A stretch of 64,000 bases of DNA from Caballeronia sp. dw_19 (GTDB lineage: Bacteria > Pseudomonadota > Gammaproteobacteria > Burkholderiales > Burkholderiaceae). The stretch covers positions 175,275 to 239,274 of the forward strand of contig NZ_JAAVUQ010000010.1 of assembly GCF_018449515.1 (NCBI RefSeq), written 5' to 3'. The notes beneath the pieces were generated by a model that saw only the letters and a list, made by a program, of their open reading frames with translations, did no database searches and was not told the origin of the DNA. Made by a program: the position numbers and the translations under genes. How positions within the stretch are numbered: the first letter of the stretch is position 1; the number at the start of each line of letters is the position of its first letter. Positions 54,764-64,000 of the stretch are shown piece after piece.

Positions 54764-55546
54764 TCACATGCGGAAATGTTCGCCGAGATAAACGCGCCGC
54801 ACGCTCTCATTTTCGATGATATCGCTTGGCGCCCCTGCTGCGAGCACGCTGCCGTCGCTGATGATGTAAGCATGGTCGCAGATGCCGAGCGTCTCGCGCA
54901 CGTTGTGGTCCGTGATCAGCACGCCAATGTTGCGCTGCTTCAGGAACTTCACGATCTTCTGGATTTCGAGCACAGCGATTGGGTCAACGCCGGCGAACGG
55001 TTCGTCCAGCAGGATAAACGCCGGGTTGGTCGCGAGCGCACGGGCAATTTCCACGCGCCGGCGTTCGCCGCCCGAGAGTGACAAAGCCGGGTTTTCACGT
55101 AGATGCGCGATCTGAAGTTCGTCCAGCAACGCTTCCGCGCGATCCGTAATCGCTTGCTTGGAGAGCGGCTTTTCGTTTTCGTCCGTTTGCAGTTCAAGCA
55201 CCGCGCGAATGTTCTGCTCGACGGTCAGCTTGCGGAACACGGAGGCTTCCTGCGGCAAATACGAGAGCCCCAGGCGCGCACGCTTGTGAATGGGCAGCAG
55301 GCTGATGGAGGTGCCGTCGAGCAGGATTTCGCCGGCATCCAGCGGCACCAGTCCGACGATCATGTAGAACGACGTCGTCTTGCCCGCGCCGTTCGGCCCG
55401 AGCAGCCCGACCACTTCGCCGCTTTTCACGTCGAGCGAGACATCTTTCACGACCGTGCGCGAGCCGTAGCGTTTCTTCAGGTTGCGGACGGTGAGCGAAC
55501 TGCTCGTGCCGGCCGGCTTGCGATGAGGCATGGCGGGCGAATTCAC
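54764..55546 (-). CDS. lptB: LPS export ABC transporter ATP-binding protein
   Basis: ATPase of the LptBFGC complex that extracts LPS from the inner membrane, 260 residues. Walker A is GPNGAGKTT, the signature [15 protein letters not shown], Walker [14 protein letters not shown], and the switch His lies in ITDHNVRE. The first ~15 residues are non-conserved. It overlaps lptA by 4 nt (ATGA), so translation is coupled. Confidence 0.97.
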   Translation of the reverse strand: MNSPAMPHRKPAGTSSSLTVRNLKKRYGSRTVVKDVSLDVKSGEVVGLLGPNGAGKTTSFYMIVGLVPLDAGEILLDGTSISLLPIHKRARLGLSYLPQEASVFRKLTVEQNIRAVLELQTDENEKPLSKQAITDRAEALLDELQIAHLRENPALSLSGGERRRVEIARALATNPAFILLDEPFAGVDPIAVLEIQKIVKFLKQRNIGVLITDHNVRETLGICDHAYIISDGSVLAAGAPSDIIENESVRRVYLGEHFRM

Positions 55547-56253
55547 GGCTGCTGCGTTCCTTGCATCTTGGTGGACGGCGTCAGGGTGGCCGGCGCGCCG
55601 TTCAGCGGCGCGGCGCCGCCGTTACGCGGGGCGAGCATGGCGCGCACGCGGCCAGTCGGGTTGCCTGGGCCGGCGACGTCAGGTCCGGCTTTCGCCGTAT
55701 AGAAGTCTTTCTGGCCGTCGTAGGTAATCACGCTGCCGTGTACTTCGTCCTGGATCGTGGTGAGGCCCACGAGGCGGCGCACAACGGCACGCGTGGTCAG
55801 CGTGGTGAGATCCTGCTTGCCGTCGTAGTCGATCCGCACGGCGTTGCCTTCTATGTATTCGTCGAGGCCGTCGCGTTTCTGGCGGAAATACGAGAGCGCG
55901 CCGCCGGTGGACGTGCCGGTCGCGTACTGATACCCCTGCGGATCCTGCGTCACGTCGACACGGTCGGCCTTGATGATGATCGTGCCTTTGGTCGCGACAA
56001 CGTGGCCCGTGAAGATGTTGACCTGCTTCAGGTCGTCATAGGTCATGTTGTCCGCTTCAATATTCAGCGGCTTGTCGTTGTCGGCGCGTTCGGCGTGCGC
56101 GGCTGGGGCGAAAGCCAATAGCGAGACCGCCAGCGGCAACGCCACGCATGTTGCCGCGATCCCGAATTGCACGATACGTGCGGCGCGGCGCGAAAACGCA
56201 GCGCATGCTGCGCACAGACGGCCGGATTCGGGTCGGAGAAACGGTTTGTTCAT
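55543..56253 (-). CDS. lptA: LPS transport periplasmic protein LptA
   Basis: Periplasmic bridge protein that passes LPS from LptC to LptD, 236 residues. A long N-terminus ends in a signal peptide (cleavage near [11 protein letters not shown], about residue 55). The OstA/LptA fold follows, with [19 protein letters not shown] and [19 protein letters not shown]. The C-terminal Pro/Ala/Gly tail (about 190-236) is low-complexity. Overlaps lptB; lptC lies 48 nt upstream. Confidence 0.94.
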   Translation of the reverse strand: MNKPFLRPESGRLCAACAAFSRRAARIVQFGIAATCVALPLAVSLLAFAPAAHAERADNDKPLNIEADNMTYDDLKQVNIFTGHVVATKGTIIIKADRVDVTQDPQGYQYATGTSTGGALSYFRQKRDGLDEYIEGNAVRIDYDGKQDLTTLTTRAVVRRLVGLTTIQDEVHGSVITYDGQKDFYTAKAGPDVAGPGNPTGRVRAMLAPRNGGAAPLNGAPATLTPSTKMQGTQQP

Positions 56254-56301
56254 GCAGTCACACTTGAATGGATTAAGCGCAATTCGTCGGAACTGCCGGG
56301 T

Positions 56302-56901
56302 TTATTTGGATGAGGTGCCGAGGGTGTCGGAGGCGGCGATCTGGCCGCGCACCTGCCCAAAAAGCTTCATTACCCGGGTCGCGTTGTTGTAGTTCATGCC
56401 GTTGCCCGTCATCACGGACGGACCGCGCTGAAGTTTAACCGGCTTTTCTGTTTCGATGACATCGTCGTTCACAAGGATGCGAAAGTGCTCGGAATCCGCC
56501 GTCATCTGCGGGTCGCCGTAGCCTGCCACGCGCAAAATGTGCGCATTCTCGTACAAGTCGACAATCGAGACGTCGCCGTTCACCGTACCGCGCTCGGACG
56601 TGGCCGTCACGGTCGGGCGCAGCGGCTGGAACATGCGCATGGCGGGTTTCGTGAGGTCGCTGACTTCATTGTCCTCGTAATGCACCATCGAAATCGCGGT
56701 CAGCCGATACTGCGTCGTGCCCGTGGTGTCCAGTTCCGAGACCGAAAAGTTCGTCGCGAAATAGTCGGGCGTGTGTTCCTTCGGGCGCTCCGGTTCCTGT
56801 GGCTTGGGCATCGTAGCCTGCATCAGCCAGTAGGTGATGCCCGCCAGCGCGGCCGCCGCGACCAGCGGCAACGCTGAGGTCAGTTTCTTGGGTCGTTGCA
56901 T
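56302..56901 (-). CDS. lptC: LPS export ABC transporter periplasmic protein LptC
   Basis: Inner-membrane anchored LPS-transport protein of 199 residues. One TM helix lies near the N-terminus (about 10-28), followed by the family pattern DYFATNFSVSELDTTGTTQYRLTA spread over the first beta strands (residues about 46-68) and MVHYEDNEVSDLTKP. It starts 5 nt after kdsC, so they are co-transcribed. Confidence 0.93.
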   Translation of the reverse strand: MQRPKKLTSALPLVAAAALAGITYWLMQATMPKPQEPERPKEHTPDYFATNFSVSELDTTGTTQYRLTAISMVHYEDNEVSDLTKPAMRMFQPLRPTVTATSERGTVNGDVSIVDLYENAHILRVAGYGDPQMTADSEHFRILVNDDVIETEKPVKLQRGPSVMTGNGMNYNNATRVMKLFGQVRGQIAASDTLGTSSK

Positions 56902-56906
56902 GGGAT

Positions 56907-57470
56907 TCAGGCTCCGATAGCCGCGGCAAGCAGGCCGTCGTAGCGATTCTGCGCGCGCAGGATGGCGTCGCAGACTTCACGCACCGCGCCTTCGCCGCCG
57001 CGCCTGGCCGTGGCCAAATGTACGCGGCTCAGCACTTCCTCATGCGCGTTGGCGGGCGCCGCTGCGAAACCGCACAGCCGCATCACGGCGAGATCGGGCC
57101 AGTCGTCGCCCATGTAGCCGCATTCGGTGGCCGGGATACCCGTGGTTTGCAGCAGTTGGGCCAGCGCGATGGTTTTATCGGCGACGCCCTGGTGCAGGTG
57201 CGTAATGCCCAGCTCGCCCGCCCGTGCCGCGACAATGCCGGAGTTGCGCCCGGTGATGATCGCTGTCTGCACGCCCGCCGATTGCAGCATTTTCACGCCG
57301 TGGCCGTCGAGTGAATTGAAGGACTTCATGGCGTCGCCGTTGGCGGTAAAAAACAGGCTGCCGTCGGTGAACACGCCGTCGATGTCGAAAATCATCAGTT
57401 TCACGCGGCTCGCGCGGTCGTGCGCGTCTTCCGTTGCGGCAATATCCGGCGTGAAAGACAAGGTCGACAT
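56907..57470 (-). CDS. kdsC: 3-deoxy-D-manno-octulosonate 8-phosphate phosphatase
   Basis: HAD-superfamily C0-type phosphatase (187 residues) that makes KDO for the LPS core. Motif I is FDIDGVFTDG, motif II ITGRNSG, and motif III/IV GYMGDDWPDLAVM. It belongs to the tetrameric KdsC group lacking a cap domain. Its ATG overlaps the kdsD stop by 1 nt. Confidence 0.94.
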   Translation of the reverse strand: MSTLSFTPDIAATEDAHDRASRVKLMIFDIDGVFTDGSLFFTANGDAMKSFNSLDGHGVKMLQSAGVQTAIITGRNSGIVAARAGELGITHLHQGVADKTIALAQLLQTTGIPATECGYMGDDWPDLAVMRLCGFAAAPANAHEEVLSRVHLATARRGGEGAVREVCDAILRAQNRYDGLLAAAIGA

Positions 57471-58453
57471 CAGATTACCTTCTTGGAAAAGAGGTCGTGC
57501 ATGTTCAGGGCGCCGATCAGGATCGCGTTTTCATCGACGACCAGCATCTGATTGATGCGATAACGCTCCATCAGTTCCACAGCTTCCACCGCGAGATGGT
57601 CCGGACCGATCGTGCGCGGATTACGCGTCATGACATCGATCAGCGGCAGCGCACGGAAATCGCCGTCGCTTTGAAGAATCCGGCGCAGGTCGCCGTCGGT
57701 GAAGATGCCTTCCACATGACGCTTTTCGTTGACCACGGCCGTCATGCCCATGCGCTTGGCGGTGATCTGGAAGAGGGCGTCGGAGACGGTGGCGTTCAGC
57801 GGCACTTCCGGCACTTCCGGCCCGACGCGCATCACGTCGCGTACGTAAGTGAGCAGGCGCCGGCCGAGCGCGCCGCCCGGATGCGAGCGCGCGAAGTCGT
57901 CGGGGCCGAAACCGCGGGCGTCGAGCACGACGACCGCGAGCGCGTCGCTCAATGCGAGCACGGCCGTTGTGCTGGCGGTCGGCGAGAGATTCATCGGGCA
58001 GGCTTCTTTATCGACGTGCGCGTTCAGATGCACGTCGGCCAGTTTCGCGAGGCTTGATTCCGGCCGCCCGGTGATGGCGATCAATTTTGCCCCGAGGCGC
58101 TTGATGATGGGCAGAATGGCAACGAGTTCGGAGGTTTCGCCCGAGTTCGACAGGGCGATGAACACGTCTTCGGCGGTCACCATGCCGAGGTCGCCGTGGC
58201 TCGCTTCGGCCGGATGAACGAAGAAGGCGGGCGTGCCGGTGCTCGCGAGCGTTGCCGCGAATTTACGGGCGATATGCCCGGATTTTCCGATACCCGATAC
58301 CACCACGCGGCCCTTGCATCCGAGCAGGAATTCGACGGCGCCGGTGAAGTTGTCGTCGAGTTGCGCGGACAGGCCGCGCACAGCGTCGGCTTCAATTTCC
58401 AGCACGGTGCGAGCCAGCGCGAGTGCCCGGTCGCCATTGATTTTCGCTATCAT
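57470..58453 (-). CDS. kdsD: Arabinose-5-phosphate isomerase (KpsF/GutQ family)
   Basis: Converts ribulose-5-phosphate to arabinose-5-phosphate, the entry to KDO synthesis. It has 327 residues: a SIS domain (about 35-175) with VVVSGIGKSGHIARKFAATL and SNSGETSE, then two CBS domains (about 205-327). It is the first gene of the kdsD-kdsC-lptC-lptA-lptB operon; the promoter must lie in the divergent gap before the CPA2 antiporter gene. Confidence 0.95.
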   Translation of the reverse strand: MIAKINGDRALALARTVLEIEADAVRGLSAQLDDNFTGAVEFLLGCKGRVVVSGIGKSGHIARKFAATLASTGTPAFFVHPAEASHGDLGMVTAEDVFIALSNSGETSELVAILPIIKRLGAKLIAITGRPESSLAKLADVHLNAHVDKEACPMNLSPTASTTAVLALSDALAVVVLDARGFGPDDFARSHPGGALGRRLLTYVRDVMRVGPEVPEVPLNATVSDALFQITAKRMGMTAVVNEKRHVEGIFTDGDLRRILQSDGDFRALPLIDVMTRNPRTIGPDHLAVEAVELMERYRINQMLVVDENAILIGALNMHDLFSKKVI

Positions 58454-58634
58454 GCGCGAAGTATAACAAAGGCATCTTTGCGCCGCGCCGGAGACGGGGC
58501 GGCCTTCAGCCGCTCATCCGCCCCCGAAAGGCCGTGTGTTTTGTTGCGCGCAAGCGTTGTGCGCGTTAAAAAAACACAAGATCCGGATGTGCTCCCCGAG
58601 CCGCCATCCGCCGACAAACGAGGACGCTAGACGG

Positions 58635-60635
58635 ATGACTTCCCCGCTTGAAATGACGTTGCTGTTGCTGCTGTGTTCCGTGGCAGGGGTCGTCGTATTC
58701 CGCTTTTTCAACCTGCCGCCCATGTTGGGTTACCTGGCGGTCGGGATCATTGTCGGACCGCACGCCGCCGGCATCGCACCGGATAGTGACCGCGCGCAGC
58801 ATCTGGCGGAATTCGGCGTTGTGTTCCTGATGTTTTCGATCGGGCTTGAATTTTCGTTATCGAAATTGCGTTCAATGCGGCGGATTGTGTTCGGCCTCGG
58901 CGCGAGTCAAGTGGCCGGAACGATTGCGTTGGCCCTTTTGTTCGGGTGGATCGCGAACTTCTGGACCGACATGTCGTGGGAGGCGAGCATTGCGCTGGGC
59001 GGCGCGTTGTCGATGTCGTCCACCGCCATCGTTTCAAAAATGCTGGCCGAGCGGCTTGAACTGGAATCCGAGCATGGCCGCAACATCTTCGGCGTATTGC
59101 TGTTCCAGGATCTGGCCGTGGTGCCGCTGCTGATCATCATTGCCGCGTTTGGGAATGGCAATTCGAAGGAGCTGGCGTTCTGGCTTGCGCTTGCAGCCAT
59201 CAAGATCGTGGTTGCGTTGACGGTGCTGCTGTTCATCGGCCAGAAGTTCATGACGCGCTGGTTCAATATTGTCGCGCGCCGGCGCTCGCAAGAACTGTTC
59301 ATGCTGAACCTGCTGCTGGTCACGCTGGGCGCGGCGTTCATCACCGATAAATTCGGCCTCTCGCTCGCGCTCGGCGCGTTTATCGCGGGTATGTTGATCG
59401 CGGAAACGCCTTACCGGCATCAGGTGGAAGAGGACATCAAGCCGTTTCGCGACGTGCTGCTCGGGCTGTTTTTCGTGACCACGGGCATGCTGCTCAATCC
59501 GCGCGTGATCTGGGAACATCCCTTTCTCGTGGCGTCGTTTTTCATCCTGCCGATCCTGCTGAAAGCCGTGATGATCACCGGCCTCGCGCGGCTGTTCGGC
59601 TCGCCCCCGGGCGTGGCGATGCGCACCGGCCTGAACCTGGCGCAAGCCGGCGAGTTCGGTTTCGTGCTGCTGAACCTGATCCTCGATAAACATCTGGTCG
59701 AGCCGGTGCTGCTGCAAGCCATCCTTTCGTCGATGCTGCTTTCCATGCTGGCCGCGCCGTTCATCATCCAGAACGCCGACCGCATCGTGCTGCGGCTTTC
59801 ATCGACTGAATGGTTGCGGCAGTCGCTGCAAATGACGCGCATTGCGACGCAAAGCATCAAGCAGAGTGGCCACGTCATCATCTGCGGCTATGGCCGGGCG
59901 GGGCAGAATCTGGCGCGGATGCTGGAACACGAGGGGTTGTCGTACGTCGCGCTCGACCTGGACCCCGATCGCGTGGCGGCAGCGGCGGCGGCGGGTGAAA
60001 GCGTGGTGTACGGCGATGCCGGCCGGCGCGAGGCGCTGGTCGCCGCCGGCATACATCGCGCGGCCACGATCGCGATCACCTTCGCGAATACGCCGTCCGC
60101 GTTGCGCGTGCTGCACAGTATTCACGAGTTGGAGCCGACGTTGCCCACCATCGTGCGTACTGTCGATGACGCCGATCTGGAAAAGCTGATTGCGTCGGGT
60201 GCGACGGAAGTGATTCCGGAAATCGTGGAAGGTAGCTTGATGCTGGCGTCGCATACGCTGGTGCTGATGGGCGTGCCGATGCGGCGCGTGGTCCGGCGCG
60301 TGGAAGAAATGCGCGATGAGCGTTACAGCATGTTGCGCGGTTATTTTCACGGCGCGGATGAGGACGACGACGAGCGTCGCGAGCAGGTCCGGCTACAATC
60401 AGTTCCCGTCGATGCAAACGCCGACGCGGTCGGCCGTACGCTCGATGAGCTTGGGCTGGTGGGCGACGGGGTGGAAGTGACGGCAATTCGCCGGCATGGA
60501 ATTCGCGGCGTGGAGCCTGATCCTGACACCAAGCTGCGGGCGAGCGACATTGTGGTGCTGCGCGGTTTGCCCGAGGCGTTGCAGCTGGCGGAAGAACGGC
60601 TGTCGCGCAATCGCCGTGCGGGCGCGGTAGCCTGA
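58635..60635 (+). CDS. CPA2 family monovalent cation:proton antiporter (Kef/YbaL-like)
   Basis: Inner-membrane transporter of 666 residues. A Na+/H+-exchanger domain of about twelve helices (1-385) has [20 protein letters not shown] and [17 protein letters not shown]. It is followed by a TrkA-N/RCK nucleotide-binding domain (about 410-530, [15 protein letters not shown]) and a TrkA-C domain (about 565-655). The start at 58635 follows GAGGACGC; an upstream frame from 58536 is non-homologous. It probably expels K+ or other cations under stress. The glutathione-gating features of KefB/C cannot be judged. Confidence 0.93.
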   Translation: MTSPLEMTLLLLLCSVAGVVVFRFFNLPPMLGYLAVGIIVGPHAAGIAPDSDRAQHLAEFGVVFLMFSIGLEFSLSKLRSMRRIVFGLGASQVAGTIALALLFGWIANFWTDMSWEASIALGGALSMSSTAIVSKMLAERLELESEHGRNIFGVLLFQDLAVVPLLIIIAAFGNGNSKELAFWLALAAIKIVVALTVLLFIGQKFMTRWFNIVARRRSQELFMLNLLLVTLGAAFITDKFGLSLALGAFIAGMLIAETPYRHQVEEDIKPFRDVLLGLFFVTTGMLLNPRVIWEHPFLVASFFILPILLKAVMITGLARLFGSPPGVAMRTGLNLAQAGEFGFVLLNLILDKHLVEPVLLQAILSSMLLSMLAAPFIIQNADRIVLRLSSTEWLRQSLQMTRIATQSIKQSGHVIICGYGRAGQNLARMLEHEGLSYVALDLDPDRVAAAAAAGESVVYGDAGRREALVAAGIHRAATIAITFANTPSALRVLHSIHELEPTLPTIVRTVDDADLEKLIASGATEVIPEIVEGSLMLASHTLVLMGVPMRRVVRRVEEMRDERYSMLRGYFHGADEDDDERREQVRLQSVPVDANADAVGRTLDELGLVGDGVEVTAIRRHGIRGVEPDPDTKLRASDIVVLRGLPEALQLAEERLSRNRRAGAVA

Positions 60636-60657
60636 CGTTTTCCAGGAGACATCAAAC

Positions 60658-61233
60658 ATGCCTGAGTTCGCAGCGCCCGCAGTGCCAAATTTATCCAATC
60701 CAGCCGGTTTTATCCGGGAGCGGATTCGCACGGTGCCGGACTGGCCGCAGCCCGGCGTGCAGTTCCGCGATATCACGCCGGTTTTGCGGGATCGGCGCGC
60801 GTTGCGTACGCTGATCGACCTGCTGGTGCAGCGCTATATAGATGCGCGAATCGACACGATCGCCGGGCTTGATGCGCGTGGTTTTATCATCGGGCCAATT
60901 CTGGCGTACGAATTGAGCCTGGGTTTCGTGCCGATCCGCAAGAAGGGCAAGCTGCCGTTCAGGACGCTGTCGCAGTCGTATGAACTTGAATATGGCAGCG
61001 CGACCGTCGAAATTCATGAAGATGCGTGCAAACCGGGTGAGCGGGTAGTGCTGGTTGATGACCTGATTGCAACCGGCGGCACGATGATGGCCGGCAAGAT
61101 GTTGCTCGAACGGCTCGGCGCGGTGGTGGTCGAGGGGGCGGCGATTATCGATTTGCCGGAGCTGGGCGGGTCGACACTTCTGCGCGAATCGGGTTTGCCG
61201 CTTTATACGGTCTGTGAATTCAGCGGCCACTAA
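60658..61233 (+). CDS. apt: Adenine phosphoribosyltransferase
   Basis: Purine salvage enzyme making AMP from adenine and PRPP, 191 residues. [21 protein letters not shown] is characteristic (shown within a run of 20), [17 protein letters not shown] is the base-binding region, and [14 protein letters not shown] is the PRPP motif. It follows the antiporter gene by 22 nt with AGGAG before the ATG, and precedes the exporter gene by 21 nt, so it is probably in an operon with both. Confidence 0.95.
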   Translation: MPEFAAPAVPNLSNPAGFIRERIRTVPDWPQPGVQFRDITPVLRDRRALRTLIDLLVQRYIDARIDTIAGLDARGFIIGPILAYELSLGFVPIRKKGKLPFRTLSQSYELEYGSATVEIHEDACKPGERVVLVDDLIATGGTMMAGKMLLERLGAVVVEGAAIIDLPELGGSTLLRESGLPLYTVCEFSGH

Positions 61234-61254
61234 TTTCTGCGATTTCTCCGAGTC

Positions 61255-61869
61255 ATGCCTAATTTTCTTTTGTTTCTCGCGGCTTCCATTGCTATTACCG
61301 TGGCGCCCGGTCCGGACAATCTCCAGGTGCTCGCGCGTGGTATCTCGCAGGGGCGCGCGGCTGGGCTGGTTGCGGCGCTTGGGTTTGCTGCCGGGATTTC
61401 GTTTCACACGACGCTTGCCGCGCTTGGGGTGGCAGCGTTGCTCAAGTCTTCCCCGATGGCGTTTGAAGCGGTCAAGCTGGCCGGCGCTGCTTATCTGATC
61501 TGGATTGGCATCAAGGCGATTCGTAGCAAGGGTTTGTCGAGTGCGCATGAGCGGCCGAGTCAGCCGTTGGCCGTGGTGTTTCGGCAGAGTGTGATCGGCA
61601 ATATGATGAATCCCAAAGTGACGCTGTTTTTCATCGTGTTCCTGCCGCAGTTCGTGAATCCGCATGGCGGCCAAAGCGTCATGTTGCAGATGTTCGAGCT
61701 TGGCGGCGTGTTCATGTTGCAGACGGTGGTGGTGTTCTCGGTTTTTGGCGTTGCCGCCGGGATGATCGGGGCTTATTTGAAGCGGCGTCCGAAGGTGGGG
61801 GTGTGGCTCGACCGGTTGGCCGGGGCGACGTTTATCGGGCTGGGGATTCGCGTGGCGTTGAAGGATTAA
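61255..61869 (+). CDS. LysE/RhtB family amino acid translocator
   Basis: Inner-membrane protein (204 residues, six hydrophobic segments). The N-terminal LFLAASIAITVAPGPDNLQV and GRAAGLVAALGFAAGISFH are RhtB-family signatures; NMMNPKVTLFFIVFLPQF is the second motif. Members export threonine, homoserine or other neutral amino acids; the substrate is not predictable. It is a different subfamily from the ArgO-like exporter at 35201. Confidence 0.9.
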   Translation: MPNFLLFLAASIAITVAPGPDNLQVLARGISQGRAAGLVAALGFAAGISFHTTLAALGVAALLKSSPMAFEAVKLAGAAYLIWIGIKAIRSKGLSSAHERPSQPLAVVFRQSVIGNMMNPKVTLFFIVFLPQFVNPHGGQSVMLQMFELGGVFMLQTVVVFSVFGVAAGMIGAYLKRRPKVGVWLDRLAGATFIGLGIRVALKD

Positions 61870-62072
61870 GAGGGGTTTCGGTCGCACCTAGCCGAGGGTT
61901 GCTTCGGCAGGTCCGGGCGGATGTCAGGTTGCCGCTTTTCAGGGTTCGTGGGCTGCTATTAAGGCAAGTGGCAGCAATCTGGCATTGACCCTCCCGACCA
62001 AACCCGAACCCCGACCTGAGTACGAACAAAACCCCCTGTACAATTTCCGGCTTTCCGCCGCCGGAGTCCATC

Positions 62073-62918
62073 GTGAGCTTGCCTGCCATTGTTGCCGCGC
62101 GTCGTTTCGATGCTTCGGCGCACCTGCCGTTTTACATCGACCGTGAACGGGTCGGCTGGATTCGGCGCACCGACGCGCCCGCGCTGCACTCATGGCCGGA
62201 CGTGTTTCATATCGATCAAACGTCGATCCGTCTCGCCAATACCTTCTCCGATCTCAACGCGCGCAGCGCCGCGCTGGGCGCAGTCATCGGCATGCTGGCG
62301 GCCGACGGCCGCATTCCCGGCTGGCGCAACGAAACCTACGCGATCCGCAATGCCTTCGACGCCGAGCCGCTTGCGTTCATCGAACGGGCTGCGTCGCGGT
62401 TCTTCGGCACAATGACCTACGCCGTCCATCTGAACGGTATTGTTGAAGAGCCGGGCCGCGCGCCGGAGCTATGGATCGCCCGGCGCAGCGAAACAAAAGC
62501 GACCGATCCGGGCATGCTCGATAACGTGGTGGCGGGCGGTATCGGCTGGGGGATGGGGATCGAGGAAACGCTCGTGAAGGAGTGCTGGGAAGAAGCGGGC
62601 ATGCAGCCGGAGCTTGCTGCCAAGGCCGTGCGCGGACGTGAATTCTACGTGCTGCAATCGCTGCCTGAAGGCACTCAGGCAGAGTTGATTTACGTTTTCG
62701 ACTTGAGCTTGCCCGCGGATTTCGCGCCACGCAATCAGGATGGGGAAGTGGGCGAACACCGGCTTGCTCGTATCGATGAAGTCGCGCGGTGGATTGAAGA
62801 AGGCGCCATGACAGTCGATGCCAGTCTGGCCACCCTGGATTGCCTGCTGCGCCGCAACTGGATAGACGAAGAAGCGTGCGAGGGCATGCCGGCGATTTAT
62901 TTACCGCCGGCGGTTTGA
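62073..62918 (+). CDS. Nudix hydrolase with DUF4743 N-terminal domain
   Basis: Protein of 281 residues starting at GTG after GGAG. Residues about 1-120 form the DUF4743 domain (LPFYIDRERVGWIRR, FSDLNARSAALG), and residues about 125-281 a Nudix domain with the box G(I)GWGMGIEETLVKECWEEAGM, where Lys replaces the usual Arg of REUXEE. In eukaryotes this pair occurs in thiamine pyrophosphokinase-associated Nudix proteins that clear damaged thiamine diphosphates, so a housecleaning role is plausible. It stands alone between apt-exporter genes and purU. Confidence 0.9.
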   Translation: MSLPAIVAARRFDASAHLPFYIDRERVGWIRRTDAPALHSWPDVFHIDQTSIRLANTFSDLNARSAALGAVIGMLAADGRIPGWRNETYAIRNAFDAEPLAFIERAASRFFGTMTYAVHLNGIVEEPGRAPELWIARRSETKATDPGMLDNVVAGGIGWGMGIEETLVKECWEEAGMQPELAAKAVRGREFYVLQSLPEGTQAELIYVFDLSLPADFAPRNQDGEVGEHRLARIDEVARWIEEGAMTVDASLATLDCLLRRNWIDEEACEGMPAIYLPPAV

Positions 62919-62985
62919 ACGACCGTGAACCTGCTGTGAACGCGCGTTGAACGTGCTTTGAAACATCTCAAAGGAGTATCGGTTC

Positions 62986-63855
62986 ATGTCGACCGAACAT
63001 AGTTTTATCTTGAAGTTGTCGTGTCCGGATCGTCCCGGCATTGTGCATGCCGTGTCTGGATTCCTGTTCGATCTCGGCAGCAATATTCTCGATTCCGCGC
63101 AATTCGGTGACAGTCACACCGGCGAGTTCTTCATGCGCGTGCACTTCCAGCAAGTTGGCGGAGATCCGGGTCTCGTCGCGTTGCGGACGTCGTTCAGCAC
63201 GCTTGCCGATGAGTTCGGCATGAAGTGGGAACTGCATGATGCGTCGGTGAAACCGCGCGTGATGATCATGGTGTCGAAGATCGGGCATTGCCTGAACGAT
63301 TTGCTGTTCCGATATCGCACCGGCCAGCTCGGGATTGAGATTCCAGCGATCGTTTCGAATCATCGGGATTTTTATCAGCTTGCTGCCAGTTATGACGTGC
63401 CGTTTCATCATCTGCCGTTGATTGCGTCCACGCCTGAGGGGAAGGCTTCGCAGGAAGCGCGGGTGCTGGAGATCGTCGATCAGCACAAGATCGATCTTGT
63501 TGTGCTCGCGCGATATATGCAGATTTTGTCGCCGGAAATGTGCGTCGCGCTCAATGGCCGGGCGATCAATATTCATCATTCGTTCCTGCCGAGCTTCAAG
63601 GGCGCCAAGCCGTATTACCAGGCGTTTGATCGCGGTGTTAAGTTGATTGGCGCTACTGCGCATTATGTGACGACGGATCTTGATGAAGGGCCGATCATTG
63701 AGCAGGAAGTGGAGCGTGTGGACCACAGCATGGCGCCGGATCAGTTGACGGCGATCGGGCGTGATGTGGAGTGTGTGACGCTCGCGCGTGCGGTGCGGTG
63801 GCATGTGGAGCACCGGATCGTGCTGAATGGGAGTAAGACAGTAGTCTTTAGGTAG
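62986..63855 (+). CDS. purU: Formyltetrahydrofolate deformylase
   Basis: Hydrolyses 10-formyl-THF to THF and formate, balancing one-carbon pools. The 289 residues comprise an N-terminal ACT domain (about 6-85, LKLSCPDRPGIVHAVSGFL) and a formyltransferase-like catalytic domain (about 90-289). The latter carries VSNHRDFYQLA, the catalytic NIHHSFLPSFKGAKPY, and the aspartate in GATAHYVTTDLDEGPII. AAAGGAG precedes the ATG. G-rich repeats follow 13 nt after the stop. Confidence 0.95.
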   Translation: MSTEHSFILKLSCPDRPGIVHAVSGFLFDLGSNILDSAQFGDSHTGEFFMRVHFQQVGGDPGLVALRTSFSTLADEFGMKWELHDASVKPRVMIMVSKIGHCLNDLLFRYRTGQLGIEIPAIVSNHRDFYQLAASYDVPFHHLPLIASTPEGKASQEARVLEIVDQHKIDLVVLARYMQILSPEMCVALNGRAINIHHSFLPSFKGAKPYYQAFDRGVKLIGATAHYVTTDLDEGPIIEQEVERVDHSMAPDQLTAIGRDVECVTLARAVRWHVEHRIVLNGSKTVVFR

Positions 63856-63868
63856 GTCGTTCGCACTT

Positions 63869-63894
63869 GGTTTTTGGGGTTTTGGGGTTTTGGG
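63869..63894 (+). repeat. GGGG-TTTT tandem repeat downstream of purU
   Basis: Runs of G separated by four or five T: GG, T5, GGGG, T4, GGGG, T4, GGG. The array resembles a G-quadruplex-forming, telomere-like tract and lies in non-coding sequence just after the purU stop codon. Further G-runs follow up to the window end. Confidence 0.75.
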
Positions 63895-63934
63895 TTTTTG
63901 CGGCGGGAGGGTTCCGGGGGGCGGGGTTGTGCTC

Positions 63935-64000
63935 GGTTCCAGGGTTAGCGGTCGGAGGTTATGCCCGAGGGTAGGTTCTGGGGTTAGCGGTCAGGGGTTG
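63935..64000 (+). repeat. Imperfect 39-bp tandem repeat at the window edge
   Basis: Two units start GGTTCCAGGGTTAGCGGTC (63935) and GGTTCTGGGGTTAGCGGTC (63974). Both contain GGGTTAGCGGTC, 39 bp apart (63942 and 63981). The second unit continues past the window, so the array length is unknown. Confidence 0.65.

Noticed and set aside
63869..63894. GGGGTTTT array as a true telomere or chromosome end
   Set aside because: The array is short, imperfect and internal to a bacterial core region; sequence continues past it.

Overview
The window reads as a stretch of the primary chromosome of a Burkholderiaceae bacterium, most like Paraburkholderia or Caballeronia. This rests on the high GC content, the protein families, and gene neighbourhoods typical of that group: ptsN-hprK-rapZ, hpf-rpoN-lptB-lptA-lptC-kdsC-kdsD, lolB-ispE-tRNA-Gln-prs-rplY-pth, and a cox cluster with its own assembly genes. 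The assignment is inferred from gene content and order; no database search was possible. Nearly all of the window is chromosomal core. No insertion sequence, prophage, integrase or CRISPR array was seen.

Layout. 1-2.5 kb: the 5' part of comF (reverse strand, runs off the window), a BioC-like methyltransferase and a DUF2244 membrane protein. 2.7-13.1 kb: a complete aa3-type cytochrome c oxidase locus (coxB, ctaD, small assembly protein, ctaG, DUF2970, ctaE, SURF1, an SCO-like membrane protein, ctaA, ctaB, SCO) covering subunits, copper delivery and heme A synthesis. 13.2-14.4 kb: YciI and a MarR-GNAT fusion on the reverse strand. 14.4-21.8 kb: an N-acetylglucosamine uptake and catabolism operon (nagA, nagB-II, a EIIA-HPr-EI fusion, nagE) behind a strong promoter and a long leader. 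21.8-23.7 kb: an AT-richer island with a secreted DUF1996 protein. 23.8-27.6 kb: the quinol oxidase operon cyoABCD. 27.8-28.9 kb: rpoH with a perfect CIRCE element upstream. 29.2-30.2 kb: a PagL-like lipid A deacylase and an NTF2-like protein. 30.4-33.6 kb (reverse): leuA behind a leader-peptide region, ybiB, and what looks like the tail of a lost nitrate reductase gene. 33.8-35.8 kb: FAH-family hydrolase, maiA and a LysE/ArgO exporter. 35.9-39.6 kb: ftsY, rsmD, coaD and a ferredoxin. 39.6-46.8 kb (reverse): hisC, pth, rplY, prs, tRNA-Gln, ispE, lolB and a TPR protein. 46.9-48.8 kb: mutM and mutY, the oxidised-guanine repair pair. 48.8-58.5 kb (reverse): LON-domain protein, rapZ, hprK, ptsN, hpf, rpoN, LPS transport genes and KDO genes. 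58.6-63.9 kb: CPA2 antiporter, apt, LysE-family exporter, a Nudix protein and purU. The window ends in G-rich tandem repeats.

How the parts connect. Two terminal oxidases, one fed by cytochrome c and one by quinol, bracket a sugar-PTS operon. The sugar PTS carries its own EI, HPr and EIIA, while the regulatory PTS parts (ptsN, hprK) sit 30 kb away. Envelope maintenance recurs: LPS export, KDO, lipid A trimming and lipoprotein insertion. The most unusual regulatory element is upstream of leuA: a 25-codon ORF with four CTA leucine codons whose ATG lies at the predicted transcription start, so it may be a leaderless attenuator peptide.
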